Shown in pieces: positions 8,215-15,360 of a stretch of DNA of 64,000 nt. The stretch comes from a virus: positions 48,423-112,422 of IMG/VR virus record IMGVR_UViG_3300045976_000096, one strand, 5' to 3'. Under the pieces are notes generated by a model. It was given only the letters and a program-made list of their open reading frames with translations. It ran no database searches and was not told where the DNA came from. A program made the translations under genes and the position numbers. The number at the start of each line of letters is the position of its first letter. Positions within the stretch are counted from its first letter, which is position 1.

Positions 8215-8529
8215 ATGTCCGACAATACCGTCACCGAAAAAGCCGAGACCTACAACCCGAATCACCTGCTGGACGTCCTGCTGGCCAAGATGCAGCTGAA
8301 AAACGACGCCGCGCTGTCGCGCATGCTGGAAGTGGCGCCGCCGGTGATCAGCAAGATTCGCCACAACAAGCTGCCAGTCGGCGCCAGCCTGCTGCTGCGC
8401 ATGCACGAAGTCACCGGCATTTCCGTGCGCGACCTGCGCGACCTGATGGGCGACCGCCGCCAGAAGTACCGCCTGTCCGACGCGCAGGGCAAGCCGAAGA
8501 CCACCGAATCCACCACCAACCAGGAGTAA
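8215..8529 (+). CDS. XRE-like helix-turn-helix DNA-binding protein
   Basis: 104 residues. Residues 28-80 follow the lambda-repressor-like HTH pattern: AALSRMLEVAPPVISKIRH gives helix-turn-recognition helix, then a GASLLLRMHEVTG helix and LRDLMGDRR. Short single-domain members are common in Burkholderiales phages and replicons. It is the clearest candidate in the window for the protein reading the AAGTCA-N4-TGACTT palindromes, but that link is inference only; the N-terminal arm and C-terminal tail are disordered. Confidence 0.75.
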   Translation: MSDNTVTEKAETYNPNHLLDVLLAKMQLKNDAALSRMLEVAPPVISKIRHNKLPVGASLLLRMHEVTGISVRDLRDLMGDRRQKYRLSDAQGKPKTTESTTNQE

Positions 8530-8532
8530 TCC

Positions 8533-8940
8533 ATGAGCAAAGTCATCATGTACAAGGCGAACGACGGTTCGCTGCACGAAACCCAGAAGGCGTGCGACGC
8601 CAAGAACATCGAACTGCGCACCGCGCCGCTGGTCGAGGAATTCGTCAACAGCCTGACCGCCGGCTCTGTCGGCGTAACCGCCGACAGCGGTCATGTCTAC
8701 ATCGACCTTGCCAACCTGCCGGACTTCCTGGTCGCGCATGCCGATGTTCTGCGCGCGCTGCTGAACCGCGCCGTGCAGCCGGCGGGTCGCCCGCGCAAGC
8801 CGCGTGATCCGAACACGCCGAAGGCGCAGCGCAAACCGCGCGCCAAGAAGACCGATGCGCCGCCGGCCCCGGTCGATACGCCCGCACCCGCCGGCGGCAT
8901 CGACGACGTCCTCAAGGATCTGGGCGGCGATGCGGCCTAG
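8533..8940 (+). CDS. Small protein with basic AT-hook-like tail
   Basis: 135 residues; the N-terminal 85 form a compact domain, then AGRPRKPRDPN and KAQRKPRAKK give an Arg/Pro/Lys-rich tail with a GRP core like an AT-hook or H-NS-type C-terminus. This suggests nucleic-acid binding. It follows the XRE-like gene by 3 bases and overlaps the next small gene. Confidence 0.7.
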   Translation: MSKVIMYKANDGSLHETQKACDAKNIELRTAPLVEEFVNSLTAGSVGVTADSGHVYIDLANLPDFLVAHADVLRALLNRAVQPAGRPRKPRDPNTPKAQRKPRAKKTDAPPAPVDTPAPAGGIDDVLKDLGGDAA

Positions 8941-9097
8941 TGACGGCGGCAAGGGCGACGACCGTCGTCCCGAGGACAATGAGCGCTATCGGCAGAACCA
9001 CGACCGGGTCGACTGGTCGAAGAAGGTGCCGCCAGCGCCACCCAAGCCCCAGGCGTGCTCCCGCTGGCCATTCGATGTCCGCAGGATCGACGAATAG
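8930..9097 (+). CDS. Conserved small phage protein (GGKGDxRRP)
   Basis: 55 residues starting at ATG 8930 inside the previous gene. The N-terminal GGKGDDRRPEDNERYRQN followed by a DW.KK segment matches a very common small phage protein of unknown function that begins GGKGDxxRP. Short but convincing because of this motif and the coupled start. Confidence 0.75.
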   Translation: MRPSDGGKGDDRRPEDNERYRQNHDRVDWSKKVPPAPPKPQACSRWPFDVRRIDE

Positions 9098-9124
9098 CCG
9101 GTCCCGCATCCTGACATAGCTTGG

Positions 9125-9158
9125 TATCATGTGCGTCAGTCAGCAATGACCGACGCAC
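9125..9158 (+). promoter_or_regulatory. -10 box followed by extended operator hairpin
   Basis: TATCAT (9125-9130) then a near-perfect 28-bp palindrome 9131-9158 with arms GTGCGTC/GACGCAC around AGTCA-gcaa-TGACC. TTTTCATTT follows, so the RNA form resembles an intrinsic terminator at the very start of the transcript. Confidence 0.65.
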
Positions 9159-9176
9159 TTTTCATTTGAGGACAAC

Positions 9177-9464
9177 ATGGAAGACAAAAGTAAATCACCA
9201 ATTAAATCCGGGTGGCGCGGCGACCTGAATGGCTATGTTGAAAATTGCGACAATACGCATGTTGCGGTGTCGGAGATTACGCTGAAACTGGATGGCGGCA
9301 CCGCCTGGGCATTGTGCAATCTGCTGACCGATAGCCAGGTCGAAAACCACCCAATGCTGGAAAAGCACCAGCGTGAAAAGATGTCCACTCTTGGCGCCGC
9401 GCTGGGTCGCTTGATCGACCACGGCGCCGCAAACAACGGCAAACGCGAGGTTATCAAACCATGA
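9177..9464 (+). CDS. Hypothetical protein, 95 aa
   Basis: Starts at ATG 9177 behind GAGGACA. N-terminal beta-rich half, helical C-terminal half (MLEKHQREKMSTLGAALGRL). Its stop overlaps the exonuclease start (ATGA), so the two are coupled. No family recognised. Confidence 0.75.
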   Translation: MEDKSKSPIKSGWRGDLNGYVENCDNTHVAVSEITLKLDGGTAWALCNLLTDSQVENHPMLEKHQREKMSTLGAALGRLIDHGAANNGKREVIKP

Positions 9465-10024
9465 CCTTCCTGATCAACGGCATCGATACCGAAACCACCG
9501 GCGTCGACCAGCCCAAAGGCGACCGCATCATCGAGGTCGCGATCCTGACCTTCGATTTCGCCACTCGCAAGATGGTGGACCGCTACGTGCAGCGGATTGA
9601 CCCCGAGCGTCCCATCGCCGCGGCCGCCCAGGCGGTACACGGCATTTCCTACAGCGACCTCGTCGGCCAGCCGAAATGGGAAGACGTGGCGCCCGAGGTT
9701 GGTCGCCGGCTGGACGCGGCGCCGCTGGCGATCGCGCACAACATGGATTTCGACGGCCCCTTCATCGCCGGCGAAATGGTGCGCGTGGGCCTGCCGCCGC
9801 CGAATCCGGTCGCCTTCTGCACCATGCGGAACGGGCGCTGGGCGACGTTCGACGGGAAAAGCCCGAAGCTGCAGGAATTGGCGTTCAGTCTTGGCGTCAA
9901 TTATGATCCGAAGCTCGCACACGCCGCCGAGTATGATGTTGCAATTATGATGGCGTGCTTCTTCCGCGCATACGATCGTGGCTTTTTCAAGCTGCCGGAA
10001 TCCCTTCTGGCGAAAGCAGCATGA
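9461..10024 (+). CDS. DnaQ-like 3'-5' exonuclease (DEDDh)
   Basis: 187 residues with the DEDDh exonuclease motifs: DTETTG (9-14, Exo I), AHNMDFD (92-98, Exo II) and H154...D159 (Exo III, HAAEYD). The family trims 3' ends of DNA or RNA, as in proofreading subunits and RNase T-like enzymes; phage versions act in replication, repair or host RNA turnover. No polymerase is nearby. Its last 24 codons are partly duplicated at 10910-10977, past the inserted homing endonuclease. Confidence 0.88.
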   Translation: MTFLINGIDTETTGVDQPKGDRIIEVAILTFDFATRKMVDRYVQRIDPERPIAAAAQAVHGISYSDLVGQPKWEDVAPEVGRRLDAAPLAIAHNMDFDGPFIAGEMVRVGLPPPNPVAFCTMRNGRWATFDGKSPKLQELAFSLGVNYDPKLAHAAEYDVAIMMACFFRAYDRGFFKLPESLLAKAA

Positions 10025-10779
10025 TCCCGGCGCAGCCTGGCATTTATGCCATCGTGAACCTGACCAACGGCCGGCACTATGTCGGCAGCGCCATCAACAT
10101 CAGAAAACGCAAGGCTGTCCACCTATGCGAGCTACGTAAGGGTAAGCACGATAACTCCAAACTGCAGCGCGCTTTCAACAAGTACGGCGAAGCCGAATTC
10201 AGGTTCGATGTGTTGGAGCTGGTAGCGGACACCACGCTGCTGATCGAGCGCGAGCAGTTCTGGATGGATTCAACCAGGCCCTTCTACAATATCCTGCGCG
10301 TCGCCGGCAGCTCGCTTGGTCGAAAGGCGACCGACGAAACCAAGGCGAAGATCGCGGCTAAAGCCCGTGGCAGGAAGTGCAATTTCACTGCCGAACATCG
10401 AGCGAACATCAGTAGGGCGACCAAGGGCAAGCGTCACGGACCACTGTCGGAAGCGCACCGGGCGCAGATCAGCGAGGTCCAAAAAGCCCGCTGGACCGAT
10501 GAAGAACGACAGCGGTATGGCGAGCGCGCAGCGACGCTATTTCTCGGCAAGGAGCACACCGAGGAGACCAAGCAGGCGCTGCGTGACGTCAAGGCGGTCT
10601 ACGACTACCTGATTACGGCGCCGGATGGCACCGAGCACCGGACCAACAGCATGACGAAGTTCTGCGCCGACCATCCCGAACTGCATGCCTGCGCCATGAT
10701 GCGGGTCGCGCACGGCAAGCAGAAGGCGCACAAGGGATGGACGGTCATAGCCACGCACAAGCCTGGCACCGTCGCGTAA
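10021..10779 (+). CDS. GIY-YIG homing endonuclease with NUMOD-type repeats (1)
   Basis: 252 residues from ATG 10021, which overlaps the exonuclease stop. GIY at 7-9 and HYVGSA (19-24) are the GIY-YIG core, with Arg28 and Glu83 as likely catalytic residues. Residues 100-200 hold several K-A-x-DETKAKIA / EHRANIS / EETKQALR helices typical of NUMOD3 DNA-binding modules. Freestanding; it lies between the exonuclease and a gene that was probably its original neighbour. Confidence 0.9.
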   Translation: MIPAQPGIYAIVNLTNGRHYVGSAINIRKRKAVHLCELRKGKHDNSKLQRAFNKYGEAEFRFDVLELVADTTLLIEREQFWMDSTRPFYNILRVAGSSLGRKATDETKAKIAAKARGRKCNFTAEHRANISRATKGKRHGPLSEAHRAQISEVQKARWTDEERQRYGERAATLFLGKEHTEETKQALRDVKAVYDYLITAPDGTEHRTNSMTKFCADHPELHACAMMRVAHGKQKAHKGWTVIATHKPGTVA

Positions 10780-10812
10780 GATGGTGTCAGTTACACAACA
10801 GGGAGAAAGAGC

Positions 10813-10977
10813 ATGACGAGAAAGCCAAAGCTGACCGGCTGGAAGGACGATCGAGCGCGCACTGACGACGCCGGTCGAAACGAAGAAAAGGAAGAAAACA
10901 TGAAGATGACTGAATGCTTCTGGCGCGGCCTGGATCGTGGCTTCTATCAGCTGCCGGAATCAAGGAGGGCAGCATGA
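10813..10977 (+). CDS. Chimeric 54-aa ORF: TGWKDD start fused to exonuclease tail
   Basis: Too short to be obvious but clearly mosaic. Residues 1-13 (MTRKPKLTGWKDD) match the start of the protein at 11248 (MAQQPKMTGWKDD); residues 33-54 (ECFWRGLDRGFYQLPES...AA) match the exonuclease C-terminus (ACFFRAYDRGFFKLPES...AA). GGGAGAAAG upstream supplies a ribosome site. Its 3' end carries AAGGAGG for the next gene. Probably a recombination scar of endonuclease insertion that keeps downstream translation running. Confidence 0.6.
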   Translation: MTRKPKLTGWKDDRARTDDAGRNEEKEENMKMTECFWRGLDRGFYQLPESRRAA

Positions 10978-11171
10978 TCGAAGCGCCGGTACTCAAAACG
11001 GCCAACGATTTCGACCACGCTGTTCTGGTCTGGGACGCGATGACCGACGTCGTCGGCGATGACGAAAGTCACCCGCTGTTTCCGATGATGATCCTGCTGA
11101 TGGAAAGTATCGGCGCATGGGAAAAGGCAGACCCGGAAGTGCAGACTTTCCTGAACAGCGAAGGCAAATGA
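10974..11171 (+). CDS. Small acidic protein, HigA-antitoxin-N-terminus-like
   Basis: 65 residues, start ATG 10974 behind AAGGAGG (10962-10968). The pattern (DFDHAVLVWDAM ... HPLFPMMILLMESIGAWE) resembles the helical N-terminal region of HigA-type antitoxins, which precedes their HTH, but no HTH is present. The AGCATGATC junction at its start is identical to that at the homing endonuclease start, suggesting it originally followed the exonuclease directly. Confidence 0.6.
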   Translation: MIEAPVLKTANDFDHAVLVWDAMTDVVGDDESHPLFPMMILLMESIGAWEKADPEVQTFLNSEGK

Positions 11172-11247
11172 TCGTCGCCAGCTGAATCATCCGAACGGGC
11201 GCCGCGTGCGCCCGTTCATACTTGAGACTCAACAAAGGGAGAAATAC

Positions 11248-11514
11248 ATGGCGCAACAACCAAAAATGACCGGCTGGAAGGACGATCCACCACCGATGGT
11301 GGGCGAATATAACGCCAGTACCTGCTACGACAGGGACGTGCTGCGCTGGTGGAATGGCCGCACTTGGTCATCGCCGTACTGGCCGCACTGGGAAGATTGC
11401 CAGAAGCGCATTCGTCGTCGCATGGCGGCCCAGTCCAACATCAGCATCAAGTGGCGCGGCCTGGTCGAGAAGCCGGACTATCCATTCCCGCCCGGTCCAC
11501 TGGAGAAGCCGTGA
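11248..11514 (+). CDS. Trp-rich small protein, tandem family member 1
   Basis: 88 residues; start ATG 11248 behind AAAGGGAGAAA. It shares with the next two genes a pattern of P-x-x-G-E/V-Y/H, then R/K..WNG..W and a late W-G motif, here GEYNAS, RWWNGRTW and WRGLVEKP. The three genes overlap by ATGA/TGATG and look like tandem duplicates. Function unknown. Confidence 0.75.
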   Translation: MAQQPKMTGWKDDPPPMVGEYNASTCYDRDVLRWWNGRTWSSPYWPHWEDCQKRIRRRMAAQSNISIKWRGLVEKPDYPFPPGPLEKP

Positions 11515-11759
11515 TGACGCGCACCACCGAAACACAATATTTCGACCCCGAAGTCAAGCCGGCCGTGGACGGCGTCTACAAGGTCAAGCACGACATCTGG
11601 TGGGGTGGCACGCGGTTCTCGCTGTGGAAGAACAGCCAATGGCACTTTGCAAGCAGTTCGCCGGATATCGCCGAACGCGAGACAATGCGTAGCATCCTGC
11701 TGTACGAGCGCGGCTTCGAGGGCTGGTGCGGCGTGATCGAGAAGCCGGAGTGGGCATGA
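11514..11759 (+). CDS. Trp-rich small protein, tandem family member 2
   Basis: 81 residues; TGATG overlap with member 1. DGVYKVK, WWGGTRFSLW and GWCGVIEKPEW align with the GEYNAS, WNGRTW and WRGLVEKP motifs of the upstream paralog. A compact beta-rich fold is likely. Function unknown. Confidence 0.75.
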   Translation: MTRTTETQYFDPEVKPAVDGVYKVKHDIWWGGTRFSLWKNSQWHFASSSPDIAERETMRSILLYERGFEGWCGVIEKPEWA

Positions 11760-11980
11760 GCGAGTGGGCGGTCAGCGGCACGCCGGCGATCGGCGTACAC
11801 GAAACGGCGGTGGCCTACAGCGACGTCATCAAGCCCCGGCGCAAGCGCTACCAGCACTGGAACGGCCGCTTCTGGGGCGCCATCGGCACCACCCCGGAAC
11901 AGGCTCGCGCATACCGCGACGAGCCAACCCAATATCTGCCCGCGTACTGGCGGGCCATCGAGGAGGAAGTATTCGCATGA
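11756..11980 (+). CDS. Trp-rich small protein, tandem family member 3
   Basis: 74 residues; ATGA overlap with member 2. IGVHETA, QHWNGRFWGAIG and YLPAYWRAIEE keep the spacing of the shared family pattern although the ends have diverged. Its stop overlaps the next start (GCATGA). Confidence 0.75.
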   Translation: MSEWAVSGTPAIGVHETAVAYSDVIKPRRKRYQHWNGRFWGAIGTTPEQARAYRDEPTQYLPAYWRAIEEEVFA

Positions 11981-12327
11981 AACTGAACTGCAAAGTCGGC
12001 GACCTGGCCTACGTGAAGACGTCGAAGAAGACGCCGGAACTGGTCGGACGCGTCGTCGTGGTCGTGCGCGCGGCGAACGAAACGGAAGAAATCTGCGGCA
12101 TCAAGGGGCGCTTGCCGAACCGGCCCGGCGACCAGTGGTGGATCATTCGCTCGGCGGTCGATGGTGAAAGCCTGCCGGCCCACATGCCACATGTCGATGG
12201 CCCGATCATCAAGATCATGCTGCCGGAGCGCCCGGTGCTGGATAGCCAGCTGCGTCCGATCAGGGACGGCGAAGGTCCGGACGAAACGATGGTGTGGAAG
12301 CGCCGCGAAGACAAGGTGACGGCATGA
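11977..12327 (+). CDS. Small SH3/KOW-like phage protein
   Basis: 116 residues beginning KLNCKVGDLAYVK...VGRVVVVV, a pattern seen in small early phage proteins whose first strands resemble an SH3/KOW barrel. Coupled at both ends by ATGA overlaps. No catalytic motif; function unknown. Confidence 0.75.
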   Translation: MKLNCKVGDLAYVKTSKKTPELVGRVVVVVRAANETEEICGIKGRLPNRPGDQWWIIRSAVDGESLPAHMPHVDGPIIKIMLPERPVLDSQLRPIRDGEGPDETMVWKRREDKVTA

Positions 12328-12797
12328 GCGAGCGCGCCCCGATCTGCCCGTACTGTGGCCGGCCATCCAAGCTCGTCACCGGCGCCGCCATCTACACGCC
12401 CTGCCCGCCCGACCTCCTGGCGCGCTACTTCTGGCGATGCGATCCGTGCGACGCCCACGTGGGCTGCCACCGCGCCAACAACGGCATGCGCCAGACCTTC
12501 AACGACGGCAAGGTGCCGCTCGGGCGCCTGGCCAACCCCGAACTGCGCATGTGGAAGGGTAACGCGCATGCCGTGTTCGACGGTTACTGGCAACGCCGGC
12601 TCGACGCCGAGATTCGGTCGCGCGGCGGCCACGCGCCCAAGGGCATCAAGCAGCGCCACCGCACCGAAGCCTACAAGCGCCTGGCGCAAGACCTCAAGAT
12701 CGAGCAGGACCAGTGCCACATCGGCATGTTCGATGTGGATATGTGCAAACGTGTGGTGCGCGTCGTGCGTGCCTGGACAGGAGACAACCCGATATGA
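12324..12797 (+). CDS. Zinc-finger protein, DUF3268-like
   Basis: 157 residues. CPYCG (8-12) and CDPCDAHVGCH (38-48) form a Cys/His cluster; PLGRLANPELRMWK, AHAVFD..W, YKRLAQDLKI and CHIGMFD follow in the order I recognise from the phage zinc-finger-containing DUF3268 family. The biochemical role of that family is not known to me. Coupled to both neighbours by overlapping start and stop codons. Confidence 0.8.
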   Translation: MSERAPICPYCGRPSKLVTGAAIYTPCPPDLLARYFWRCDPCDAHVGCHRANNGMRQTFNDGKVPLGRLANPELRMWKGNAHAVFDGYWQRRLDAEIRSRGGHAPKGIKQRHRTEAYKRLAQDLKIEQDQCHIGMFDVDMCKRVVRVVRAWTGDNPI

Positions 12798-13267
12798 AGA
12801 TCGACCTTCCCAAACTGCCTGAACTGAACGGCGGCGGCTATTCCGCCGACGCCCTGGCCCGGATGCTGACCGACTACGCCGAGAAGGCGGTGCGGCTGGA
12901 GCGCGAAAGGCTGCTCGGCCCGGCGGTCGACGAGCCGGTCGACCTGACCCAGGCGAAGCGCCTGATCGTCCAGTTGCGCGGGCGGGTGGCCGACCTGAAC
13001 GCCGCCCTGGCCGCGCCGATCAACCTGAACTCGCGCGCCAGCGTCACGCTGTCGGCCAATGGCGCCGAAGTGTTCAACGCCTACTACGACCGCCTGTACG
13101 CGCTGATGCCGCCGGCGGCCCAGGAATACAAGCCGGCGCGCGCCGCAGCCGGCCATGTGCATGAGGACCAGTTGTGGAGCATCCTGCAGATTTTCGGGCC
13201 GAACATCATCATGGGCATGGCTTCGCCGTTCGATCCGAATGGCATCACGATCCTCAAGCGCGTGTAG
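12794..13267 (+). CDS. Hypothetical protein, 157 aa
   Basis: N-terminal helix-rich region with a leucine/arginine coiled-coil-like stretch (LARMLTDYAEKAVRLERERL, residues 21-40) and a conserved-looking C-terminus. ATGA overlap with the zinc-finger gene. Final gene before the promoter region at 13294. Confidence 0.75.
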   Translation: MKIDLPKLPELNGGGYSADALARMLTDYAEKAVRLERERLLGPAVDEPVDLTQAKRLIVQLRGRVADLNAALAAPINLNSRASVTLSANGAEVFNAYYDRLYALMPPAAQEYKPARAAAGHVHEDQLWSILQIFGPNIIMGMASPFDPNGITILKRV

Positions 13268-13293
13268 GCGCGCTGCGCGGCGGGTGCGCGTTG

Positions 13294-13336
13294 GCCACAC
13301 CAGCGCCGCATGCCCGCTGCGATAATGCATTCATCG
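13294..13336 (+). promoter_or_regulatory. Promoter of the CCAC/CGCC class with CGAT..ATCG symmetry
   Basis: GCCACACCAG (13294-13303) precedes a 17-bp spacer starting CGCCGCA and the -10 GATAAT (13321-13326). The -10 lies in CGAT-N9-ATCG (13320-13336), a 17-bp arrangement also seen at 21105 and 22145. Confidence 0.6.
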
Positions 13337-13359
13337 ACAACAACCCAAAAGGGAAAATC

Positions 13360-13572
13360 ATGCAGCAGACCACCCGCGCGGCCCAGCCCGCCACGCCCAT
13401 CACCGACCCGAGCTTCGCTTACGTGTCGTCGGCGGCGACCGACATCACGGCGACCCTCAAGCGCTTCGGCTGGACCGAGCCGGATCGCGAACGCCAGCGC
13501 GCCACCAAGCGCCGCCTGAACCCGATTGACGAGACGGGCCTGGGCGAGCAGCTGGTCGACGCGCGCCTGTAA
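13360..13572 (+). CDS. Conserved small phage protein (DPSFxYVxxAxTDI)
   Basis: 70 residues; start ATG 13360 behind AAAAGGGAAAA. The DPSFAYVSSAATDITATLKR segment (residues 16-35) matches a motif I recognise from small phage proteins of the form D.(S/A)F.YV.A..TD...TF.R. Function unknown; usually located in early regions. Confidence 0.75.
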   Translation: MQQTTRAAQPATPITDPSFAYVSSAATDITATLKRFGWTEPDRERQRATKRRLNPIDETGLGEQLVDARL

Positions 13573-13575
13573 CGG

Positions 13576-13589
13576 TCAGTCACAACTGA
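13576..13589 (+). promoter_or_regulatory. TCAGT-N4-ACTGA palindrome in leader
   Basis: TCAGT-caca-ACTGA directly upstream of ATG 13599. The same arrangement lies next to -10 boxes at 32400-32417 and 50561-50574, so this may be a variant operator. Confidence 0.4.
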
Positions 13590-13598
13590 GAGAGCAAC

Positions 13599-14045
13599 AT
13601 GGCAACAGTCTTATACCTGGACCACGACGGCAACCGGATCAGCCTTGAGCAGTACAAGGCGCATCAGGCCGACCCGACCTACACGCAGGTACACGCCTAC
13701 GACAACGGTCGTGTGCGCGCCGTCGTGACCTGGATCGGCCGCATCGTCGACCCCGGCTCGACCTTCCCGGACTACTACAAGCTGTTCAAGGTGGAAGTCT
13801 GGAACTACACCGAGGGCGGCGAGCTGGCGAAAGATCCTGGCTATCCGAAATTCTTCCCGACCAGGGACAAGGCGGTCGAGGAATACAACTTCTTCGTCGC
13901 GCGCTGGAGCGAATCCGAGCTGGATGACGAGGGGCAGCTGATCGAGGCGGGCAACACCCTGACACCTCCGCCACCACCCAACCCGGACGCGCCAAGCTCG
14001 GCGCCGCCGGCCGACGACGACATTGCAGGAGTAGGAGCATGGTAA
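13599..14045 (+). CDS. Hypothetical protein, 148 aa
   Basis: Beta-rich globular part (1-108) followed by a proline-rich acidic tail (TPPPPPNPDAPSSAPP). The start follows GAGAGAGCA. The 3' end carries AGGAGTAGGAG, the ribosome site of the next gene, which overlaps by 7 bases. No family recognised. Confidence 0.75.
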   Translation: MATVLYLDHDGNRISLEQYKAHQADPTYTQVHAYDNGRVRAVVTWIGRIVDPGSTFPDYYKLFKVEVWNYTEGGELAKDPGYPKFFPTRDKAVEEYNFFVARWSESELDDEGQLIEAGNTLTPPPPPNPDAPSSAPPADDDIAGVGAW

Positions 14046-14380
14046 GCAAATCGATCAAGGATAGCGACATCCTGAAGGAGGCGCGCAAGCACATCGAGCA
14101 GGACAAGTACATCGTCCTGTGCGTGGCGATCAGAAATTCATTCAGGTACTGCGGCGTCATCGAGCGCCACGCCAAGCTGATCGCCTGGATCGAGAAGATG
14201 CTCGGCCCGCACTTCTACTACTCGCACTGGCTGAAGGCAAACCATCCGGCCTTCTACCACAAACAGTACCGCAAGTGGAAGATGGGTGGCCGCTGCGGCT
14301 CGCCCTGGAAGGAAGGCCGGCTCGCCTGGCTCGACTGGATGATCGCCGAGTGCGAAAGGGAGGAGACCCAGCATGGCTAA
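14039..14380 (+). CDS. Hypothetical phage protein, 113 aa, Trp/Lys-rich
   Basis: ATG 14039 overlaps the previous gene. The HYSHW-type and YRKWKMGGR basic/aromatic segments and a helical C-terminus resemble small early phage proteins but I know no function. The last codons include GGGAGGAG for the next gene. Confidence 0.75.
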   Translation: MVSKSIKDSDILKEARKHIEQDKYIVLCVAIRNSFRYCGVIERHAKLIAWIEKMLGPHFYYSHWLKANHPAFYHKQYRKWKMGGRCGSPWKEGRLAWLDWMIAECEREETQHG

Positions 14381-14594
14381 GAAGGCGAACTACTCGGCGT
14401 CGAAGCGTATCAACGACGTCATCGTGGCCCTGATCCGGGCGGGCTGGGAATACCTCGGACGCAACAAGCATTCGCGCGTGCGCAGCCCGGACGGCAAGAC
14501 CACGATCACGGTGCCATTCAAGATGAGCGACCACCGCGCGGAGCTGAACTGGATCAGCCAGCTTCGCCGCATGGGTGTGGAGGTGCCAGCATGA
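14373..14594 (+). CDS. HicA-like small protein
   Basis: 73 residues with the layout of HicA mRNA interferases, which have a dsRNA-binding-like fold: an N-terminal helix, then GWEYLGRNKHSRVRSPDGKT (residues 25-44), where NKHS would correspond to the catalytic-His G-S-H segment, then a C-terminal helix LNWISQLRRMG. No HicB antitoxin is adjacent, so it may be a standalone RNA-binding protein. Overlaps the upstream gene by 8 bases. Confidence 0.6.
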   Translation: MAKKANYSASKRINDVIVALIRAGWEYLGRNKHSRVRSPDGKTTITVPFKMSDHRAELNWISQLRRMGVEVPA

Positions 14595-14989
14595 GCAAGG
14601 AACTGCAGAAGATCCTGAAACCGGGCGACCAGATCATCGCCATCGAGGACGCCCGGTTCCCGGCGCATATCTCGAAGGAGCGCCACTACTCCCAGCGCAT
14701 CGGCGACATCCTGATGGTGAACAACCCGAGGGCCTGGTCGAACAGCGTCGGCGGCACCCACCTGAACGGCCATTCGTACGACGGCCGGCCCTCCATCGGA
14801 CTGGGTGGATTGCTGAATATCGGCACCTTCCGCATGGCCACGCCGGACGATCCCGGCTTCATGGCCACACGCGCGCAGTGGGCGGACATCCGCGACGCCG
14901 AGATTCGTCGGCTGCGTGACATGAACTTCGTGCTCGGCGCATGTCTGCTCACCTGCATCGGTCTGGTCATCCTTCCCTGCCTTCGCTGA
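14591..14989 (+). CDS. Hypothetical protein with C-terminal membrane helix
   Basis: 132 residues; soluble part 1-108, then a hydrophobic segment NFVLGACLLTCIGLVILPCL (112-131), so probably a C-tail-anchored membrane protein. ATGA overlap upstream. A strong terminator follows directly, closing the 13599 operon. Confidence 0.7.
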   Translation: MSKELQKILKPGDQIIAIEDARFPAHISKERHYSQRIGDILMVNNPRAWSNSVGGTHLNGHSYDGRPSIGLGGLLNIGTFRMATPDDPGFMATRAQWADIRDAEIRRLRDMNFVLGACLLTCIGLVILPCLR

Positions 14990-15018
14990 AGGTGGCGCCT
15001 GCGGGCGCCTTTTCTTTC
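14990..15018 (+). terminator. Intrinsic terminator
   Basis: GGCGCC, 4-nt loop, GGCGCC followed by TTTTCTTT, immediately after the stop of the preceding gene. Confidence 0.8.
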
Positions 15019-15305
15019 GGCCCGGCGCCGCCTTGGCGATCCTCGGCGCTGACGCGGACCACTGCAGCCATCCTGACCCGCGCCGCACATGGCGTGATAC
15101 GCGCGGGCGCGCATTTTCATCTACCCGCCTGCCCGGCCCAGGCAACGTGCAGCGCCGACCTGGCCCCGCCGCGAAACCCGCTATGCACGCCTGATCTGGA
15201 CCCGTAAAGTTCACCCATCGACGCAGCGTACAGAGCGCAGCGAACGACGCAGCAAGGGCAGCGCAGCGGGCCACGAAATTGTCCCTATCGCCATACACCG
15301 ACCTG
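15019..15305. other. Non-coding stretch, about 290 bases
   Basis: GC-rich, no convincing reading frame. It contains many short GCGC/CGCAGC words, including a CGCAGC-rich patch at 15224-15270, and a possible -35-like TTGTCC near 15280. I see no RNA gene in it. Confidence 0.5.
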
Positions 15306-15333
15306 CATACTTGACCTGTCGCGATGTGCGACA
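15306..15333 (+). promoter_or_regulatory. -10 box CATACT and GATGT-loop 5' hairpin
   Basis: CATACT (15306-15311), 5 bases, then TGTCGC-GATGT-GCGACA (15317-15333), the same arrangement as at 2100-2127. No AAGTCA operator is present here. Confidence 0.6.
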
Positions 15334-15360
15334 CCACCAAACCTTTTTATGGAGTTTGAC

